From contig NZ_KI912149.1 of assembly GCF_000517105.1 (NCBI RefSeq), positions 446,712-510,711 of the forward strand: a DNA stretch of 64,000 nucleotides. The letters are read 5' to 3'. The DNA is from Fischerella sp. PCC 9605. Its GTDB lineage: Bacteria > Cyanobacteriota > Cyanobacteriia > Cyanobacteriales > Nostocaceae. The translations under genes were made by a program, and so were the position numbers. The notes below the pieces were generated by a model. It had not been told where the DNA came from. It worked only from the letters and a program-made list of their open reading frames with translations, and searched no databases. Of the stretch, positions 1 through 11,377 are shown piece by piece; positions within the stretch are counted from its first letter, which is position 1, and each line of letters begins with the position of its first letter.

Positions 1-317
1 AGGGAGGGGCAAAATTGATTTTTGCTGTTTCTAACCCTTCCTGCAAAAAGATTCGGTGAATGATTTAGGGTTTTTCGTGGTTCCTTATCTCCCCAATCTA
101 TCTTTAAAAAACGTGTCGGTAGTAGCGTTGTACTCCAAAAATTTACTGGTTGCTTTGGCTGTACAAAAAATGGACGAGGCTGACTAACCAGTTTACCTAA
201 ATTGGATGAAAATTTTGTCTGCTCAACTTGTGATTTCATGCTTGATGGCAAGCTTTGATTTAGCGACAAAAATGAACCAATCCAGGATGTAACCCAAAGT
301 AGTCCAAACAAGATCAT
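1..317 (-). CDS. Hypothetical secreted or membrane protein, 3' end outside window
   Basis: A reading frame starts at an ATG complementary to 315-317 and stays open for about 105 codons to the window edge. The N-terminus (MILFGLLWVTSWIGSFLSLN) is hydrophobic and looks like a signal peptide or membrane anchor. The rest seen here is rich in Pro, Gln and basic residues. A TTG four codons upstream is an alternative start. No family was recognised. The case rests only on length without stops and on the hydrophobic start, so this is a moderate call. Confidence 0.45.
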   Translation of the reverse strand, partial: MILFGLLWVTSWIGSFLSLNQSLPSSMKSQVEQTKFSSNLGKLVSQPRPFFVQPKQPVNFWSTTLLPTRFLKIDWGDKEPRKTLNHSPNLFAGRVRNSKNQFCPS

Positions 318-650
318 GGTAATTGTCAATGTTCAGATCAACGCACCTCATTAAAGGTGCAAATTTATTCACGGCCTCAAATATTTCTCGAAACTATGTG
401 TGAATACATTCTTTCCTTCTGAAAAGAATATATCCTTAGCTAGATGCACAGCAATGAGCGATCCCCAGCAGCGTTTATCTTATCCTGTAGATGCTAAATA
501 AGCAAATAATACTTACATAAAACTTTCAGATGTTGTAGGCAATTGCTACTGGATTTTCAATTTAAATTTTTTATAAGAGACGCAAATCAAGCATAATAAA
601 TATGCAAAAATCTGCTAGCAAACAAAAATTTTCATACGTAATAACTTAAA
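318..650. other. Intergenic region, divergent promoters expected
   Basis: About 330 AT-rich bases separate the leftward partial gene from the rightward PhzF-family gene. No RNA gene, strong hairpin or repeat was seen. It should hold both promoters, but no -10/-35 pair stands out enough to place. Confidence 0.4.
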
Positions 651-1538
651 ATGCCTGGTCTAGCCTTTTACATCGTCGATGTATTTGCGGTAGCTAAATA
701 TACTGGCAATCAGCTAGCCGTATTTACCAATGCCGCCAACCTATCGCCAGAGCAAATGCAACAAATTGCTAAGGAGGTCAACTATTCTGAGACAACGTTT
801 GTAACTTCAACCCAGATGGTGTCCGATGGATACAATGTTAGAATATTTACACCAGAGCAAGAACTACCGTTTGCCGGACACCCTACTTTAGGCACAGCCT
901 ACATACTCCAAAAGGAGATTATTAAAACTACAGTTCAAAAAATTTTATTAAATCTAAAAGTCGGGCAAATACCCGTGACAGTTGATGATGCCAATAGTTC
1001 TGAAGAGTGCCTGTGGATGCAGCAAAAAGCGCCAACATTTCATCAGATATTGGATGCAGATAAAATTGCTGAAGTCCTGAGAATTCAGTCTACAGAGATA
1101 GATTCTCGCTTTCCAATTCAAGAGGTTTCTACCGGAGTACCCTTTATTATCGTTCCTCTTAAAACTCTGGAGTCAGTTAAACGAATTAAAGTCAATAAAG
1201 ATAAATATTTTGAACTGATTAACACCACAGATGCTAAATCTATCCTTGTCTTTTGCCCAGAAACTTACAAACAAGAAAATCATCTGAATGTGCGGGTTTT
1301 TTGCGATTATTTAGGCATTCCAGAAGATCCTGCAACTGGTAGTGCTAATGGATGTTTGGCTGGTTATTTAGTTGAATATTCCTATTTCGGCAAACAAGAA
1401 ATTAATGTACGAGTCGAACAGGGATATGAAATCAACAGACCCTCTTTACTTTTGCTACAGGCAGAAAAAAAAGATGCAGCCATAGGGGTGAACGTAGGAG
1501 GAAAAGTGATTATGGTTGCTAAGGGGGAGTTTGTATGA
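651..1538 (+). CDS. PhzF family isomerase-like protein
   Basis: 295 residues, the usual length of the PhzF/YddE family, which has a diaminopimelate-epimerase-like fold made of two similar halves. Visible family signatures: NYSETTF (about 44-50) with the Glu that acts as the general acid/base in PhzF, the LPFAGHPTLG block (about 73-82), and DPATGSANG in the C-terminal half. Most members outside phenazine clusters have no known substrate, and no phenazine genes lie nearby, so phenazine synthesis is not implied. The ATG at 651 aligns with the family start. The gene stands alone, followed by repeats. Confidence 0.85.
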   Translation: MPGLAFYIVDVFAVAKYTGNQLAVFTNAANLSPEQMQQIAKEVNYSETTFVTSTQMVSDGYNVRIFTPEQELPFAGHPTLGTAYILQKEIIKTTVQKILLNLKVGQIPVTVDDANSSEECLWMQQKAPTFHQILDADKIAEVLRIQSTEIDSRFPIQEVSTGVPFIIVPLKTLESVKRIKVNKDKYFELINTTDAKSILVFCPETYKQENHLNVRVFCDYLGIPEDPATGSANGCLAGYLVEYSYFGKQEINVRVEQGYEINRPSLLLLQAEKKDAAIGVNVGGKVIMVAKGEFV

Positions 1539-1549
1539 GGAGGGGGAGA

Positions 1550-1612
1550 GTGGGAGATGGGGAGATGGGGTGATGGGGTGATGGGGTGATGGGGTGATGG
1601 GGTGATGGGGAG
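1550..1612. repeat. 8-bp tandem repeat (GATGGGGT)
   Basis: The octamer GATGGGGT is repeated about five times in a row just after the PhzF-family stop codon, with degenerate units before it. It is non-coding, is probably a slippage product, and fits the short tandem repeats of filamentous cyanobacteria. Confidence 0.8.
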
Positions 1613-1620
1613 TAGGTGAA

Positions 1621-1712
1621 ATAACTAACTACTAACTACTAACCACTAACCAATGTAGAGACGTGCCATGGCACGTCTCTACAACCACTAACCACTAACC
1701 ACTAACTACTAT
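1621..1712. repeat. Heptamer (CTAACTA) repeats around a 30-bp palindrome
   Basis: Runs of ACTAACT/ACTAACC units flank a perfect 30-bp palindrome at 1654-1683. Its arms begin TGTAGAGACG and end CGTCTCTACA, and its centre is TGCCATGGCA. Related palindromes lie at 4390-4419 (different centre) and 46571-46600 (one mismatch). Confidence 0.8.
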
Positions 1713-1791
1713 CGTCTGCAAATGTAACGGTTTGCAAAGTATAATGAGTACGGCAAAACCATTAAGAAATATTGAAGAAAAGTAAGGTTAA

Positions 1792-4147
<2,356 letters not shown>

Positions 4148-4149
4148 TA

Positions 4150-4222
4150 AGTCATTTGTCCTTTGTCCTTTGTCCTTGACAATAACAAATGACAAATGAC
4201 GAATGACAAATGACAAATAACT
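4150..4222. repeat. Short tandem heptamers (TTTGTCC / AAATGAC)
   Basis: Direct heptamers of the TTTGTCC type are followed by their near-complement AAATGAC, so the whole can fold as a long imperfect hairpin just after crtB. This is a typical cyanobacterial STRR and could double as a transcript end, but there is no clear T-run. Confidence 0.7.
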
Positions 4223-4270
4223 ATTGACTCACACCAAAGTATCTGCTATTATTTATATTCGTGGCACCTT

Positions 4271-4362
4271 GGAGAGGTGGCTGAGTGGTCGAAAGCGGCA
4301 GATTGCTAATCTGTTGTACGGTTCGTAAGGCCGTACCGAGGGTTCGAATCCCTCCCTCTCCG
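4271..4362 (+). tRNA. tRNA-Ser (anticodon GCT)
   Basis: 92 bases with a seven-base-pair acceptor stem (GGAGAGG with CCTCTCC), discriminator G, an anticodon loop reading ATTGCTAAT with anticodon GCT, a long variable arm (TTGTACGGTTCGTAAGGCCG) typical of class II serine tRNAs, and the T-loop GGTTCGAATCC. The 3' CCA is not encoded. A run of six T follows at once and could end transcription. Confidence 0.97.
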
Positions 4363-4365
4363 TTT

Positions 4366-4419
4366 TTTGTAGAGACGCGATATATTGCTTGTAGAGACGC
4401 GATATATCGCGTCTCTACA
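4366..4419. repeat. 30-bp palindrome with variable centre, plus a half copy
   Basis: A perfect palindrome occupies 4390-4419 with arms TGTAGAGACG and CGTCTCTACA and centre CGATATATCG. A left half of a second copy lies directly before it. The arms match the palindromes at 1654-1683 and 46571-46600 but the centre differs. It sits just after tRNA-Ser and could fold into a strong RNA hairpin followed by A-rich sequence. Confidence 0.8.
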
Positions 4420-4576
4420 AAAAAATCTAACTCTAGATATACATAGGAAATCGACTTTTACACCTTTTGGGTGATGCTATTATTTATGCTTTGGAGCCAT
4501 TAAAGATTAAACTTATCTTCAATTAAGTTTGATTTGACTTTTAGGCTCCTGAGCAAAATAGGAGTAAAAGCGATAT

Positions 4577-5911
4577 ATGAAAAAGATTATTGGTGCCTTT
4601 GCCCTAGCTTTAACAACTTTAACAACTGGCTTGTTAGTCGCGGCTTGTGATGGGAATAATACCACTACCCCCAACACAAGCGATAACGGAGCTACCAGTA
4701 CCCCAGCAGGTTCGACCACTACATCTCCTGCTGCCAGTAGTGGTCAAGGATTGAAAATTGGCTCGTTGCTACCAACAACAGGTGACTTAGCTGCGATCGG
4801 ACAGCAGATGGTAGAATCTGTTCCCTTACTTGTCAATACCGTCAACGCTTGCGACGGTGTGAATGGGAAACCCGTCACCTTAGTACAAGTAGACGACCAA
4901 ACCGACCCCAAAGCTGGTGCTTCCGGTATGCAAAAACTAGCAACCTTAGATAAAGTAGCAGGTGTAGTTGGTTCCTTTGCTAGTAGTGTCTCCAGTGCTG
5001 CCGTCTCCATTGCTGTGCCCAATAAAGTCATGCTCATCTCTCCTGGCAGTACCAGCCCCGTATTTACCGAAAAGGCAACAAAAGGCGATTATAAAGGCTA
5101 TTGGGCGCGTACTGCACCTCCAGATACTTACCAGGCACAAGCTTTAGCTCAACTAGCCAATAAAAGAGGTTTCAAGCGCGTTTCCACCGTTGTAATTAAC
5201 AATGACTACGGTGTGGGATTTGAAAAAGCATTTGTGCAAGCATTTGAAAAATTAGGGGGAACCGTAGTTAATAAAAACAACCCCGTCCGTTATGACCCCA
5301 AAGCTACCACATTTGATACAGAAGCCCAAGCAGCTTTTGCAGGTAAGCCGGATGCGGTGCTGGGTGTGTTTTATGAAGAAACTGGCAGTCTGTTTCTCAA
5401 ATCCGCATATCAGCAAGGTGTGACTCAAGGGGTGCAAATGATGCTGACTGACGGTGTGAAGTCAGATACATTCCCTGATAGGCTAGGTAAAGGTGCTGAT
5501 GGTAAATACATCATTGCTGGAGCCATAGGCACTGTACCAGGTTCCAACGGTAGAGGATTAGAAGCTTTCACCAAACTTTGGCAGTCTAAAAGAGGATCTG
5601 CACCAGCACCATACACTCCCCACGGTTGGGACGCCGCCGCCTTGTTAGTCTTGGCTGCCCAAGCTGCTAAAGAAAATACAGGCGTTGGCATCGCTAGTAA
5701 AATTCGTGAAGTAGCCAATGCTCCTGGTGTAGAAGTTAGCGATGTTTGTGAGGGTCTGAAATTACTGAGAGAAGGTAAAGATATTAACTATCAAGGAGCC
5801 AGCGGCAATGTAGATATTGACCAAAACGGTGATGTGGTTGGTGTCTACGACGTTTGGACAGTTAGCGATGATGGCAAAATCAAGACTGTTGAACAAGTTA
5901 GCCCCAAATAG
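4577..5911 (+). CDS. Branched-chain/neutral amino acid-type ABC transporter binding lipoprotein
   Basis: 444 residues. A lipoprotein signal peptide ends in LLVAAC, so the mature protein should be lipid-anchored at Cys24, followed by a long Thr/Ser/Pro/Asn linker (about 25-60). The body, from LKIGSLLPTTGDLAAIGQQM on, is a type I periplasmic binding protein of the Leu/Ile/Val-binding family (Peripla_BP_6). In cyanobacteria these feed NatB/Urt-like importers of amino acids or urea. No permease or ATPase gene is adjacent, so the partner must be elsewhere and the substrate is unknown. AGGAG lies upstream of the ATG, and a hairpin terminator follows the stop. Confidence 0.85.
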   Translation: MKKIIGAFALALTTLTTGLLVAACDGNNTTTPNTSDNGATSTPAGSTTTSPAASSGQGLKIGSLLPTTGDLAAIGQQMVESVPLLVNTVNACDGVNGKPVTLVQVDDQTDPKAGASGMQKLATLDKVAGVVGSFASSVSSAAVSIAVPNKVMLISPGSTSPVFTEKATKGDYKGYWARTAPPDTYQAQALAQLANKRGFKRVSTVVINNDYGVGFEKAFVQAFEKLGGTVVNKNNPVRYDPKATTFDTEAQAAFAGKPDAVLGVFYEETGSLFLKSAYQQGVTQGVQMMLTDGVKSDTFPDRLGKGADGKYIIAGAIGTVPGSNGRGLEAFTKLWQSKRGSAPAPYTPHGWDAAALLVLAAQAAKENTGVGIASKIREVANAPGVEVSDVCEGLKLLREGKDINYQGASGNVDIDQNGDVVGVYDVWTVSDDGKIKTVEQVSPK

Positions 5912-5956
5912 GGACTAGTGGTCTAGGAAAGTGCGATCGCGCTATCAATACTCAAT

Positions 5957-5986
5957 CAACCCGTTTTTTGTGAGAAAACGGGTTGT
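5957..5986 (+). terminator. Hairpin terminator after the binding-protein gene
   Basis: A perfect 10-bp stem, AACCCGTTTT at 5958-5967 paired with AAAACGGGTT at 5975-5984, starts about 45 bases after the stop codon. The following T-run is weak (GTTATA), so rho-independent activity is likely but not certain. Confidence 0.6.
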
Positions 5987-6019
5987 TATACCAATTCCCT
6001 TTAACTGTGAAACATATGT

Positions 6020-6085
6020 AGATCCCCCCATTCCCCCCTATCCCCAGAGGGGGCCCCGAGTCCCCCCTTAAAAAGGGGGGCTATA
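6020..6085. repeat. C/G-rich intergenic repeat with CCCCCTTAAAAAGGGGG hairpin
   Basis: The stretch holds runs of C, then GGGGGCCCC, then a hairpin CCCCCTTAAAAAGGGGG. The same hairpin module recurs near 9436-9456 and in variant form near 15455-15475, so it is a dispersed palindrome family and not specific to this gene pair. Confidence 0.65.
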
Positions 6086-6139
6086 GAGAATCATCTGTCT
6101 CAAACATTTAGAGAAATGGTATTACTAAAATTAAACAAA

Positions 6140-7756
6140 TTAAGCAACTATAATATATGGCGAATCTATCGCTGCTACCCTTTGAGCATCAACTAAAGCT
6201 TGATACACCATTGCTACCACCTCTGCGCGTGTAGCATCGCGGGTAGGATTGAGTTGCTTGAGTTGTGGGTAATTGACAATAATCTGTTTTTCACCAGCAA
6301 CAGCTACCTCGTCTTTGGCATAGTCAGGAATTTTTGCTTGATCGTCGTAGGGTTTTAGGGCTTTGTTACCACTAGCGCTTAACCCTAAGCCATTCACCAC
6401 AGAGACGATAACTTGTACGCGCTGAATATTATCGTTGGGACGAAAGGTATTGTCAGGATAACCAGAGAGAAACTGCCCTTGATATGCTTGTTGAATGACT
6501 TTATTCGCCCAAAAATCCAGCGGTACATCTTTGAATTTAATTACTTGGCGTTTGGCGGATGGGTTGAAGGCTTTTACTAATAATGCGGCATATTGCGCCC
6601 TTGTCATTGTTGCGTCGGGTTTAAATGTGCGATCTGGAAAACCTTTGATGATATCCAGTTCGACTAATTCCTGAATAAACGCAGCTGCCCAATGATTGCC
6701 AATATCTGTTAAGTCACTAGGACTGGGTGTAGGTGTCGGTGTAGGTATAGGTGATGGCGTAGGAGTTGGTGTTGGTGTCGGTGCTGGAGTAGGTGATGGC
6801 GTAGGAGTTGGTGTTGGTGTCGGTGCTGGTGTAGGAATTGGTGTAGGAATTGGTGTAGGAATTGGTGTGGGTGTTGGGGTAGGAACCGTAGTATCAACAA
6901 ATTCAACCCTACCCTGGACTTTTGCCGGATCTATTTGATTTCCTACAGAAACTAACTTATTGGAACTAGCATTTTGAATATCAAATTGACCGTTACTGCG
7001 GAAGATATTGCCTCCTGGGTTATTGATACTGCCAATATCCGGAAAGGCATTCACAATTACCGTCAAACCGTCTTGTGTATTTCTTTCACATAAATTATTA
7101 CGTAGTACCGGACGGGCTTCACCAGAAATAACAATTCCAGAACGGTTTTCGTAGATTTTGTTATCTATCAGTTTGGGGGAAGCAGTATCACTAATAGCAA
7201 TGCCAAAACCTGTGTTAAAGCAGCTGTTACCTCGGATTTCACCTTGGGCATTCTTGGCGATCGCGATTCCGTTAGCAGCGTTTTCTGTAAATTGATTATC
7301 ACGAATGATTGGCTTGCCATCGCCAGTAACAAAAACTCCCTCTCGCTTGCATTTTGTGAAGGTGCAATTGGCAACCGTGGGACTAGTTGATTCTATCCAG
7401 ACGCCACTACCCCGGGTAGCCGAATTTGTCACGGTTACACCCTTCAGTTCTGCGCCATTAGCCAGCACAAACGTAACATTTTGACGGGCAAAAGTCCGAC
7501 TGAGGTATTCGCCACTGCCTTCAATTAATATACCGCTACCAATACTCGCTTCATTACCTATTACCGAGACTTCACTGGGAATTGACAAGGGAAATACTTC
7601 ACCACTTGCAGCATTGTAACTACCATCTGCCAGTTTAACCTGCGTACCGGATGTCGCTTTCTTAAGTGCTTGTGTAATAGTTTTCAGAGGGGCTTGTTGA
7701 TTACCACTGGCACTATCATTACCAACTACAGGATTTACGTAAAGAAATTGGGTCAT
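6140..7756 (-). CDS. Right-handed beta-helix (DUF1565) protein with Pro-Thr linker and SLH domains
   Basis: 538 residues from the ATG at 7756. A GTG at 7777 would add seven. Residues about 1-290 are a parallel beta-helix of the DUF1565/pectate-lyase-like type: [16 protein letters not shown] at the start, then repeats such as [13 protein letters not shown] and [10 protein letters not shown] linker of about 50 residues made of PTPTPTP and PIPTPIPTP repeats follows. The C-terminal third has S-layer homology repeats ([20 protein letters not shown]-like, [20 protein letters not shown]) that usually bind cell-wall polymer. No classical signal peptide is visible at either start, which is odd for a surface protein. 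It probably acts at the cell surface. Function unknown. Confidence 0.75.
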   Translation of the reverse strand: MTQFLYVNPVVGNDSASGNQQAPLKTITQALKKATSGTQVKLADGSYNAASGEVFPLSIPSEVSVIGNEASIGSGILIEGSGEYLSRTFARQNVTFVLANGAELKGVTVTNSATRGSGVWIESTSPTVANCTFTKCKREGVFVTGDGKPIIRDNQFTENAANGIAIAKNAQGEIRGNSCFNTGFGIAISDTASPKLIDNKIYENRSGIVISGEARPVLRNNLCERNTQDGLTVIVNAFPDIGSINNPGGNIFRSNGQFDIQNASSNKLVSVGNQIDPAKVQGRVEFVDTTVPTPTPTPIPTPIPTPIPTPAPTPTPTPTPSPTPAPTPTPTPTPSPIPTPTPTPSPSDLTDIGNHWAAAFIQELVELDIIKGFPDRTFKPDATMTRAQYAALLVKAFNPSAKRQVIKFKDVPLDFWANKVIQQAYQGQFLSGYPDNTFRPNDNIQRVQVIVSVVNGLGLSASGNKALKPYDDQAKIPDYAKDEVAVAGEKQIIVNYPQLKQLNPTRDATRAEVVAMVYQALVDAQRVAAIDSPYIIVA

Positions 7757-7883
7757 ATTTCTAGTGACAAAAAACACATTGACATCCTACCGCCTACACT
7801 TCAACTTTGTAGCGGTGAAATCCTTAAGTAAGCTTAAGTATTTTCTGCTACTTGCTCTTTTGCCTACTTTTGGCAGTAATGAG

Positions 7884-8687
7884 TCAATCTTTATACAACT
7901 TCGTCCCGCACTTTTTGCAAAACATAGCATCAGCATCGTGGAAGGCTAAGCCGCATCCCGTGCAAACAGTTTCTACCTGATTAGCGGTTTTGACTAATCG
8001 CTTAATCAAATCACCTACTTGCCAAGGAATTAGGGCAATACCTGTTAAAATCATCAAAACTGTCAGCAGGCGACCTAATTCTGAAATTGGTGTAACATCG
8101 CCAAAACCTACAGTTGTCATTGTCACAATTGAAAAATAAAAGGCATCCAAAAAAGTAGCAAATACTTTCTGATTAACAGGATGCTCGACTTGATAAATTA
8201 AACCAGAGTATATAAATATAATTGCGAATAAAGTAAATAATATCCTGGCAAAAATTACACCATCTTCACTGCTGATACCAAATAAAAATTTTATATCGAT
8301 GAATCTAATTAACCGTAAAATTCTAAACCATCGTAATAGACGAATAAAACTAATATTAACTGGACTGATAAAATATGGTAAAATTGCTATCAAGTCAATT
8401 AGAGAATAAATGCTAAATATATATTGAATTTTATTTTCTGCACTCCACAAACGCAGAGAATATTCTAAAGCAAAAATAATCAAGATAATGTTGTCAGCAA
8501 TATCTAACTTAAATCTAATATGTTCGGGAATATTATAAGTTTCTGCCACAAAAATTCCTGATGACAGCAAAACCAACCCAGCAATAGTTAAATTAATAAC
8601 TTTACCTACTGGCGTTTCTAAGTCTCTTAAGTAGAATGCGGTTTTTTCTTTTGTCTCTTTTGTTAGCAACATAAATATTAATGGCAT
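7884..8687 (-). CDS. Voltage-gated potassium channel-like protein with C-terminal zinc ribbon
   Basis: 267 residues with six hydrophobic segments and the order of a Kv-type subunit. S4 has regularly spaced arginines (FIRLLRWFRILRLIRFI, about 114-130). The pore loop carries the selectivity filter TTVGFGD (191-197), followed by S6. It should form tetrameric inner-membrane K+ channels. The last ~25 residues hold CTGCG and CKKCG, a four-Cys zinc-ribbon-like tail in the cytoplasm that resembles small zinc-ribbon modules and may regulate gating or bind a partner. A second ATG at 8672 is a possible start. The next gene to the right is divergent. Confidence 0.85.
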   Translation of the reverse strand: MPLIFMLLTKETKEKTAFYLRDLETPVGKVINLTIAGLVLLSSGIFVAETYNIPEHIRFKLDIADNIILIIFALEYSLRLWSAENKIQYIFSIYSLIDLIAILPYFISPVNISFIRLLRWFRILRLIRFIDIKFLFGISSEDGVIFARILFTLFAIIFIYSGLIYQVEHPVNQKVFATFLDAFYFSIVTMTTVGFGDVTPISELGRLLTVLMILTGIALIPWQVGDLIKRLVKTANQVETVCTGCGLAFHDADAMFCKKCGTKLYKD

Positions 8688-8833
8688 TTTTAATTATCTT
8701 GCATAAATAACATTAAAAATGCTATATAAGAATCCTCAATTATTCTCATTTCTCTATCGTGTTCACAACTCTAATAGGATTACTATATACTTAACAAGTA
8801 TCCTTTCTAATCACCAAATTCTATCTTGATTAT

Positions 8834-9259
8834 ATGACTCCAGAAGATTTTATGCGTTTAGCACTGGCAGAAGCAAAGAAAGGAGATGCTCCTTACGGTG
8901 CAGTAATTGTCAAAGATAGAGAAGTTGTTGCAGTTGCATATAATACTGTCAAGCGAGACAGCGATCCATCCGCTCATGCAGAAATTAATGCCATTCGCAG
9001 TTTAACGTCAAAACTTCAAAGTTCTTCTTTAGAAGGCTATAGCATATATACAACTGGTGAACCTTGCCCAATGTGTGCTACTGCTTGTGTTTGGACAGGT
9101 ATATCAGAAATTGTCTATGGTGCTTCTATTGAAGATTTAATCTCAGTGAATCAATCGCAAATAACAATCACTTGCGAAGAGATTATTGCTCAAAGTTTTA
9201 GAAAAATTCGGGTGAAAAAAGGGGTTTTAAGAGAAGAGTGTATAGAGTTATTTAAATAG
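8834..9259 (+). CDS. Nucleoside deaminase (CMP/dCMP deaminase superfamily)
   Basis: 141 residues. It has the complete zinc signature of the cytidine deaminase superfamily: HAE (H48, catalytic E50) and PCPMCA (C78, C81). Overall it resembles guanine deaminase/TadA-like small deaminases, and the length fits. The substrate (guanine, a cytosine-type base or a tRNA adenosine) cannot be decided from the sequence alone. It is monocistronic and transcribed away from the channel gene. Confidence 0.85.
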   Translation: MTPEDFMRLALAEAKKGDAPYGAVIVKDREVVAVAYNTVKRDSDPSAHAEINAIRSLTSKLQSSSLEGYSIYTTGEPCPMCATACVWTGISEIVYGASIEDLISVNQSQITITCEEIIAQSFRKIRVKKGVLREECIELFK

Positions 9260-9312
9260 TAATGCAAATATTAATTTATGATTTGCGTCTAATGTGAATT
9301 AAGGCTATGACC

Positions 9313-9419
9313 AAAATTGTGTTTGATTAATCAACCACCGATCCACGTCGATTTAGAAAACCTGATTTTTCTCATAGCCCTCATAGGATGTCTGAGAAGT
9401 TATTAATCAAACACAATTT
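9313..9419. repeat. Inverted repeat with 18-bp perfect arms
   Basis: AAATTGTGTTTGATTAAT (about 9314-9331) is exactly complementary to ATTAATCAAACACAATTT (about 9402-9419). GGCTATGA and TCATAGCC lie at the outer left and inside the loop as a second, nested pair. No gene lies inside. It looks like a small mobile palindrome or a decayed MITE. Confidence 0.6.
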
Positions 9420-9476
9420 CCTAGAGATCCCCCTAAATCCCCCTTAAAAAGGGGGACTTAGAGAAGATTGTTCCCC

Positions 9477-9703
9477 CCTTTCAAAGCAGGGCTGTTTCAT
9501 TCGAGCAGGTAAGGATTTTGTCAAGAGTACTCGCTGTAAAATTTGCTGAAGTTGGTGAGCGAAAAATCACCGCAAAGACCAGAAAATTTGAGTGCGCTCG
9601 CCATTTTCTTGTCCAATCAGATTTTTTCATCACCTGATTTTTTTGACTTAGACGCTTGTAAATCAGAGCCTTTTAGGGAATGAAACAGCCCTGCCCTTTC
9701 AAA
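9477..9703. mobile_element. MITE-like element with 17-bp TIRs and 9-bp target duplication
   Basis: A 209-bp non-coding element at 9486-9694 is bounded by perfect 17-bp inverted repeats (GCAGGGCTGTTTCATTC on the left, its complement on the right). It is flanked on both sides by CCTTTCAAA (9477-9485 and 9695-9703), a direct repeat as left by transposition. It interrupts a C/G-rich repeat so that CCCCCCTTTCAAA and CCTTTCAAAGGGGGG now face each other. It has no transposase, so it needs one supplied elsewhere. The 9-bp duplication fits IS4-like or IS256-like enzymes, but the family cannot be named. Confidence 0.8.
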
Positions 9704-9805
9704 GGGGGGCTAGGGGGGATCTTATACTTTTAAGACATCCTCTCAGAAACTTATTTTTTAAGGGCTTTGTCATTTCTATTAATCAGTTTCAAGAATATAG
9801 CTGTG

Positions 9806-10669
9806 ATGAAAGATACCCGTATACCACACTTAAATGTCATTGCGTCCCAAATAGCGATCGCCTTCGTCTGTTTTTCATCACCTTTGCTACTAATACACGC
9901 TACTTGGGCAAAGCCGCTGACTGAGACACAAATTAATTCTCATATTCAACGGTTAAAGAACCCTCAACAGCGTGCTGCTGCGATAGATTATCTAGCAACT
10001 GTGGGTAAACATGCCGTCCCCGCCTTAATTACAGCTTTGCAAGATAGCGATGCCCAAGTGCGTGCTAGTGCAGCAATCATTATCGGTAAAATAGGGCCAG
10101 CAGCAGCCCAATCTGCACCCGTCCTGTTACGGGCAATAGGTGACAAAGATGCTACCGTTCGTTCTCATGCAGTTCAAGCTATCAAAAAAATTGGCAGGCA
10201 AGCCTATGTTCCTTACTTAATAGCTGGTTTAGACAGCAAAAATGCATGGGAACGCTACAGTACAGCCCATGCTTTACGGGGTATGGGAAAAGACGCAGGC
10301 TATGCCGTACCTGCATTAATGAAAAAGTTAGAGGATGAAGATGCTTGGATGCGTGTAAATGTTGTTTCTGCTTTGGCTAATATCGGTAAGCCCTCAGCAC
10401 CCGCTATACCTGGCTTAGTTGCCCGTTTGCAAGACACAGATGAAACAGTCCGCCACACTGCGGCTTATGCTTTGGGTAATATCGGTTTGAGTTTGCAAGA
10501 GAATCTCAATCAGCTATCTACAAAAGAATTAGATACGGCTGTCTCAGGCTTGGAAAAAGCCTTAAAAGTGCTGCAAAATCCTTCACTCAAATTCAACCAA
10601 CAAGAAATTACTTTTGTGAGTAACCCTTTTAACGTCCTGAAAAAAGAGATGCTGAGGCGGGCAAAGTAA
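9806..10669 (+). CDS. Secreted HEAT-repeat protein
   Basis: 287 residues from the ATG at 9806. An in-frame TTG at 9767 would add 13 and looks less likely. A hydrophobic segment (IAFVCFSSPLLLIHATWA) ending near residue 40 is a signal peptide. The body consists of HEAT/PBS-lyase-type repeats of about 35 residues, such as HAVPALITALQDSDAQVRAS and SAPAIPGLVARLQDTDETVR, each an antiparallel helix pair. Such solenoids bind other proteins. No catalytic motif is visible. The last ~60 residues are not repetitive. It stands alone between repeats and a leftward two-component pair, so a partner cannot be guessed. Confidence 0.75.
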   Translation: MKDTRIPHLNVIASQIAIAFVCFSSPLLLIHATWAKPLTETQINSHIQRLKNPQQRAAAIDYLATVGKHAVPALITALQDSDAQVRASAAIIIGKIGPAAAQSAPVLLRAIGDKDATVRSHAVQAIKKIGRQAYVPYLIAGLDSKNAWERYSTAHALRGMGKDAGYAVPALMKKLEDEDAWMRVNVVSALANIGKPSAPAIPGLVARLQDTDETVRHTAAYALGNIGLSLQENLNQLSTKELDTAVSGLEKALKVLQNPSLKFNQQEITFVSNPFNVLKKEMLRRAK

Positions 10670-10718
10670 GCTATTGTGCATTTTTAGTGCACAACAGTTT
10701 GGATAGGGAGAGATTTCT

Positions 10719-11372
10719 CTAATTCAGATAAGACAAAAATGAATTTGCAAAAATCGCTGCTTGGGTGCGATCGCGCAAATTTAAGCGATTTAAAATATTA
10801 GTAACATGATTCTTGACTGTTCCCTCAGAAATATAAAGTTGCTGAGCAATTTCTTTATTAGTAGCACCAGTAGCGATTAGCCGCAAAACATCTTTTTCTC
10901 TAGGAGTAAGTTCAGCCAAGCTAGGAGGTAGAGGTGGGGAATTATTTGCTGCAAATGGGGGAAATTGAGTCAAAAGCTTTTTAACTATTCCCGGGCCTAA
11001 TTGAGTATATCCTTTGTGAACAGCGCGGATAGCAACAGCTAATTCTTCTGAAGGAGTATCTTTGAGTAAATAGCCCATTGCTCCATTCTGCAATGCGGCT
11101 TTTACATATTCATCATCATCAAAAGTTGTTAGCACTAAAACTTTGATTCCAGGAAAACGCTTTTGAATTTCTCGTGTGGCTGCAACTCCGTCCATGACTG
11201 GCATTCTAATATCCATTAATACCACATCTGGATATAATTGTTCAATCAAACTAATTGCGATTTCACCATTTTCTGCTTCTCCGATAACTTCTAAATCCTG
11301 TTCTAGTTCTAATAAAGCTTTTAACCCTTGACGAATTAAATTTTGGTCATCCACAAGCAATACTTTGATCAT
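10719..11372 (-). CDS. NarL/LuxR-type response regulator
   Basis: 217 residues from the ATG at 11372, which has GAGG about nine bases before it. A GTG at 11381 overlapping the upstream stop is an alternative. The receiver domain (1-120) has the acidic pair VDD, the phospho-acceptor Asp in [10 protein letters not shown], and the Thr and Lys switch residues (LTTFDDD, LLKDT). The C-terminal LuxR HTH (about 150-215) contains [25 protein letters not shown]. It is the partner of the histidine kinase whose stop overlaps or abuts its start. Targets are unknown. Confidence 0.9.
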   Translation of the reverse strand: MIKVLLVDDQNLIRQGLKALLELEQDLEVIGEAENGEIAISLIEQLYPDVVLMDIRMPVMDGVAATREIQKRFPGIKVLVLTTFDDDEYVKAALQNGAMGYLLKDTPSEELAVAIRAVHKGYTQLGPGIVKKLLTQFPPFAANNSPPLPPSLAELTPREKDVLRLIATGATNKEIAQQLYISEGTVKNHVTNILNRLNLRDRTQAAIFANSFLSYLN

Positions 11373-11377
11373 TGCCT

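Noticed and set aside
6696-6938. 80-codon Gly/Val-rich frame opposite the Pro-Thr linker
   Set aside because: It is the mirror of the PTPTPI-coding repeat on the other strand and has no independent features.
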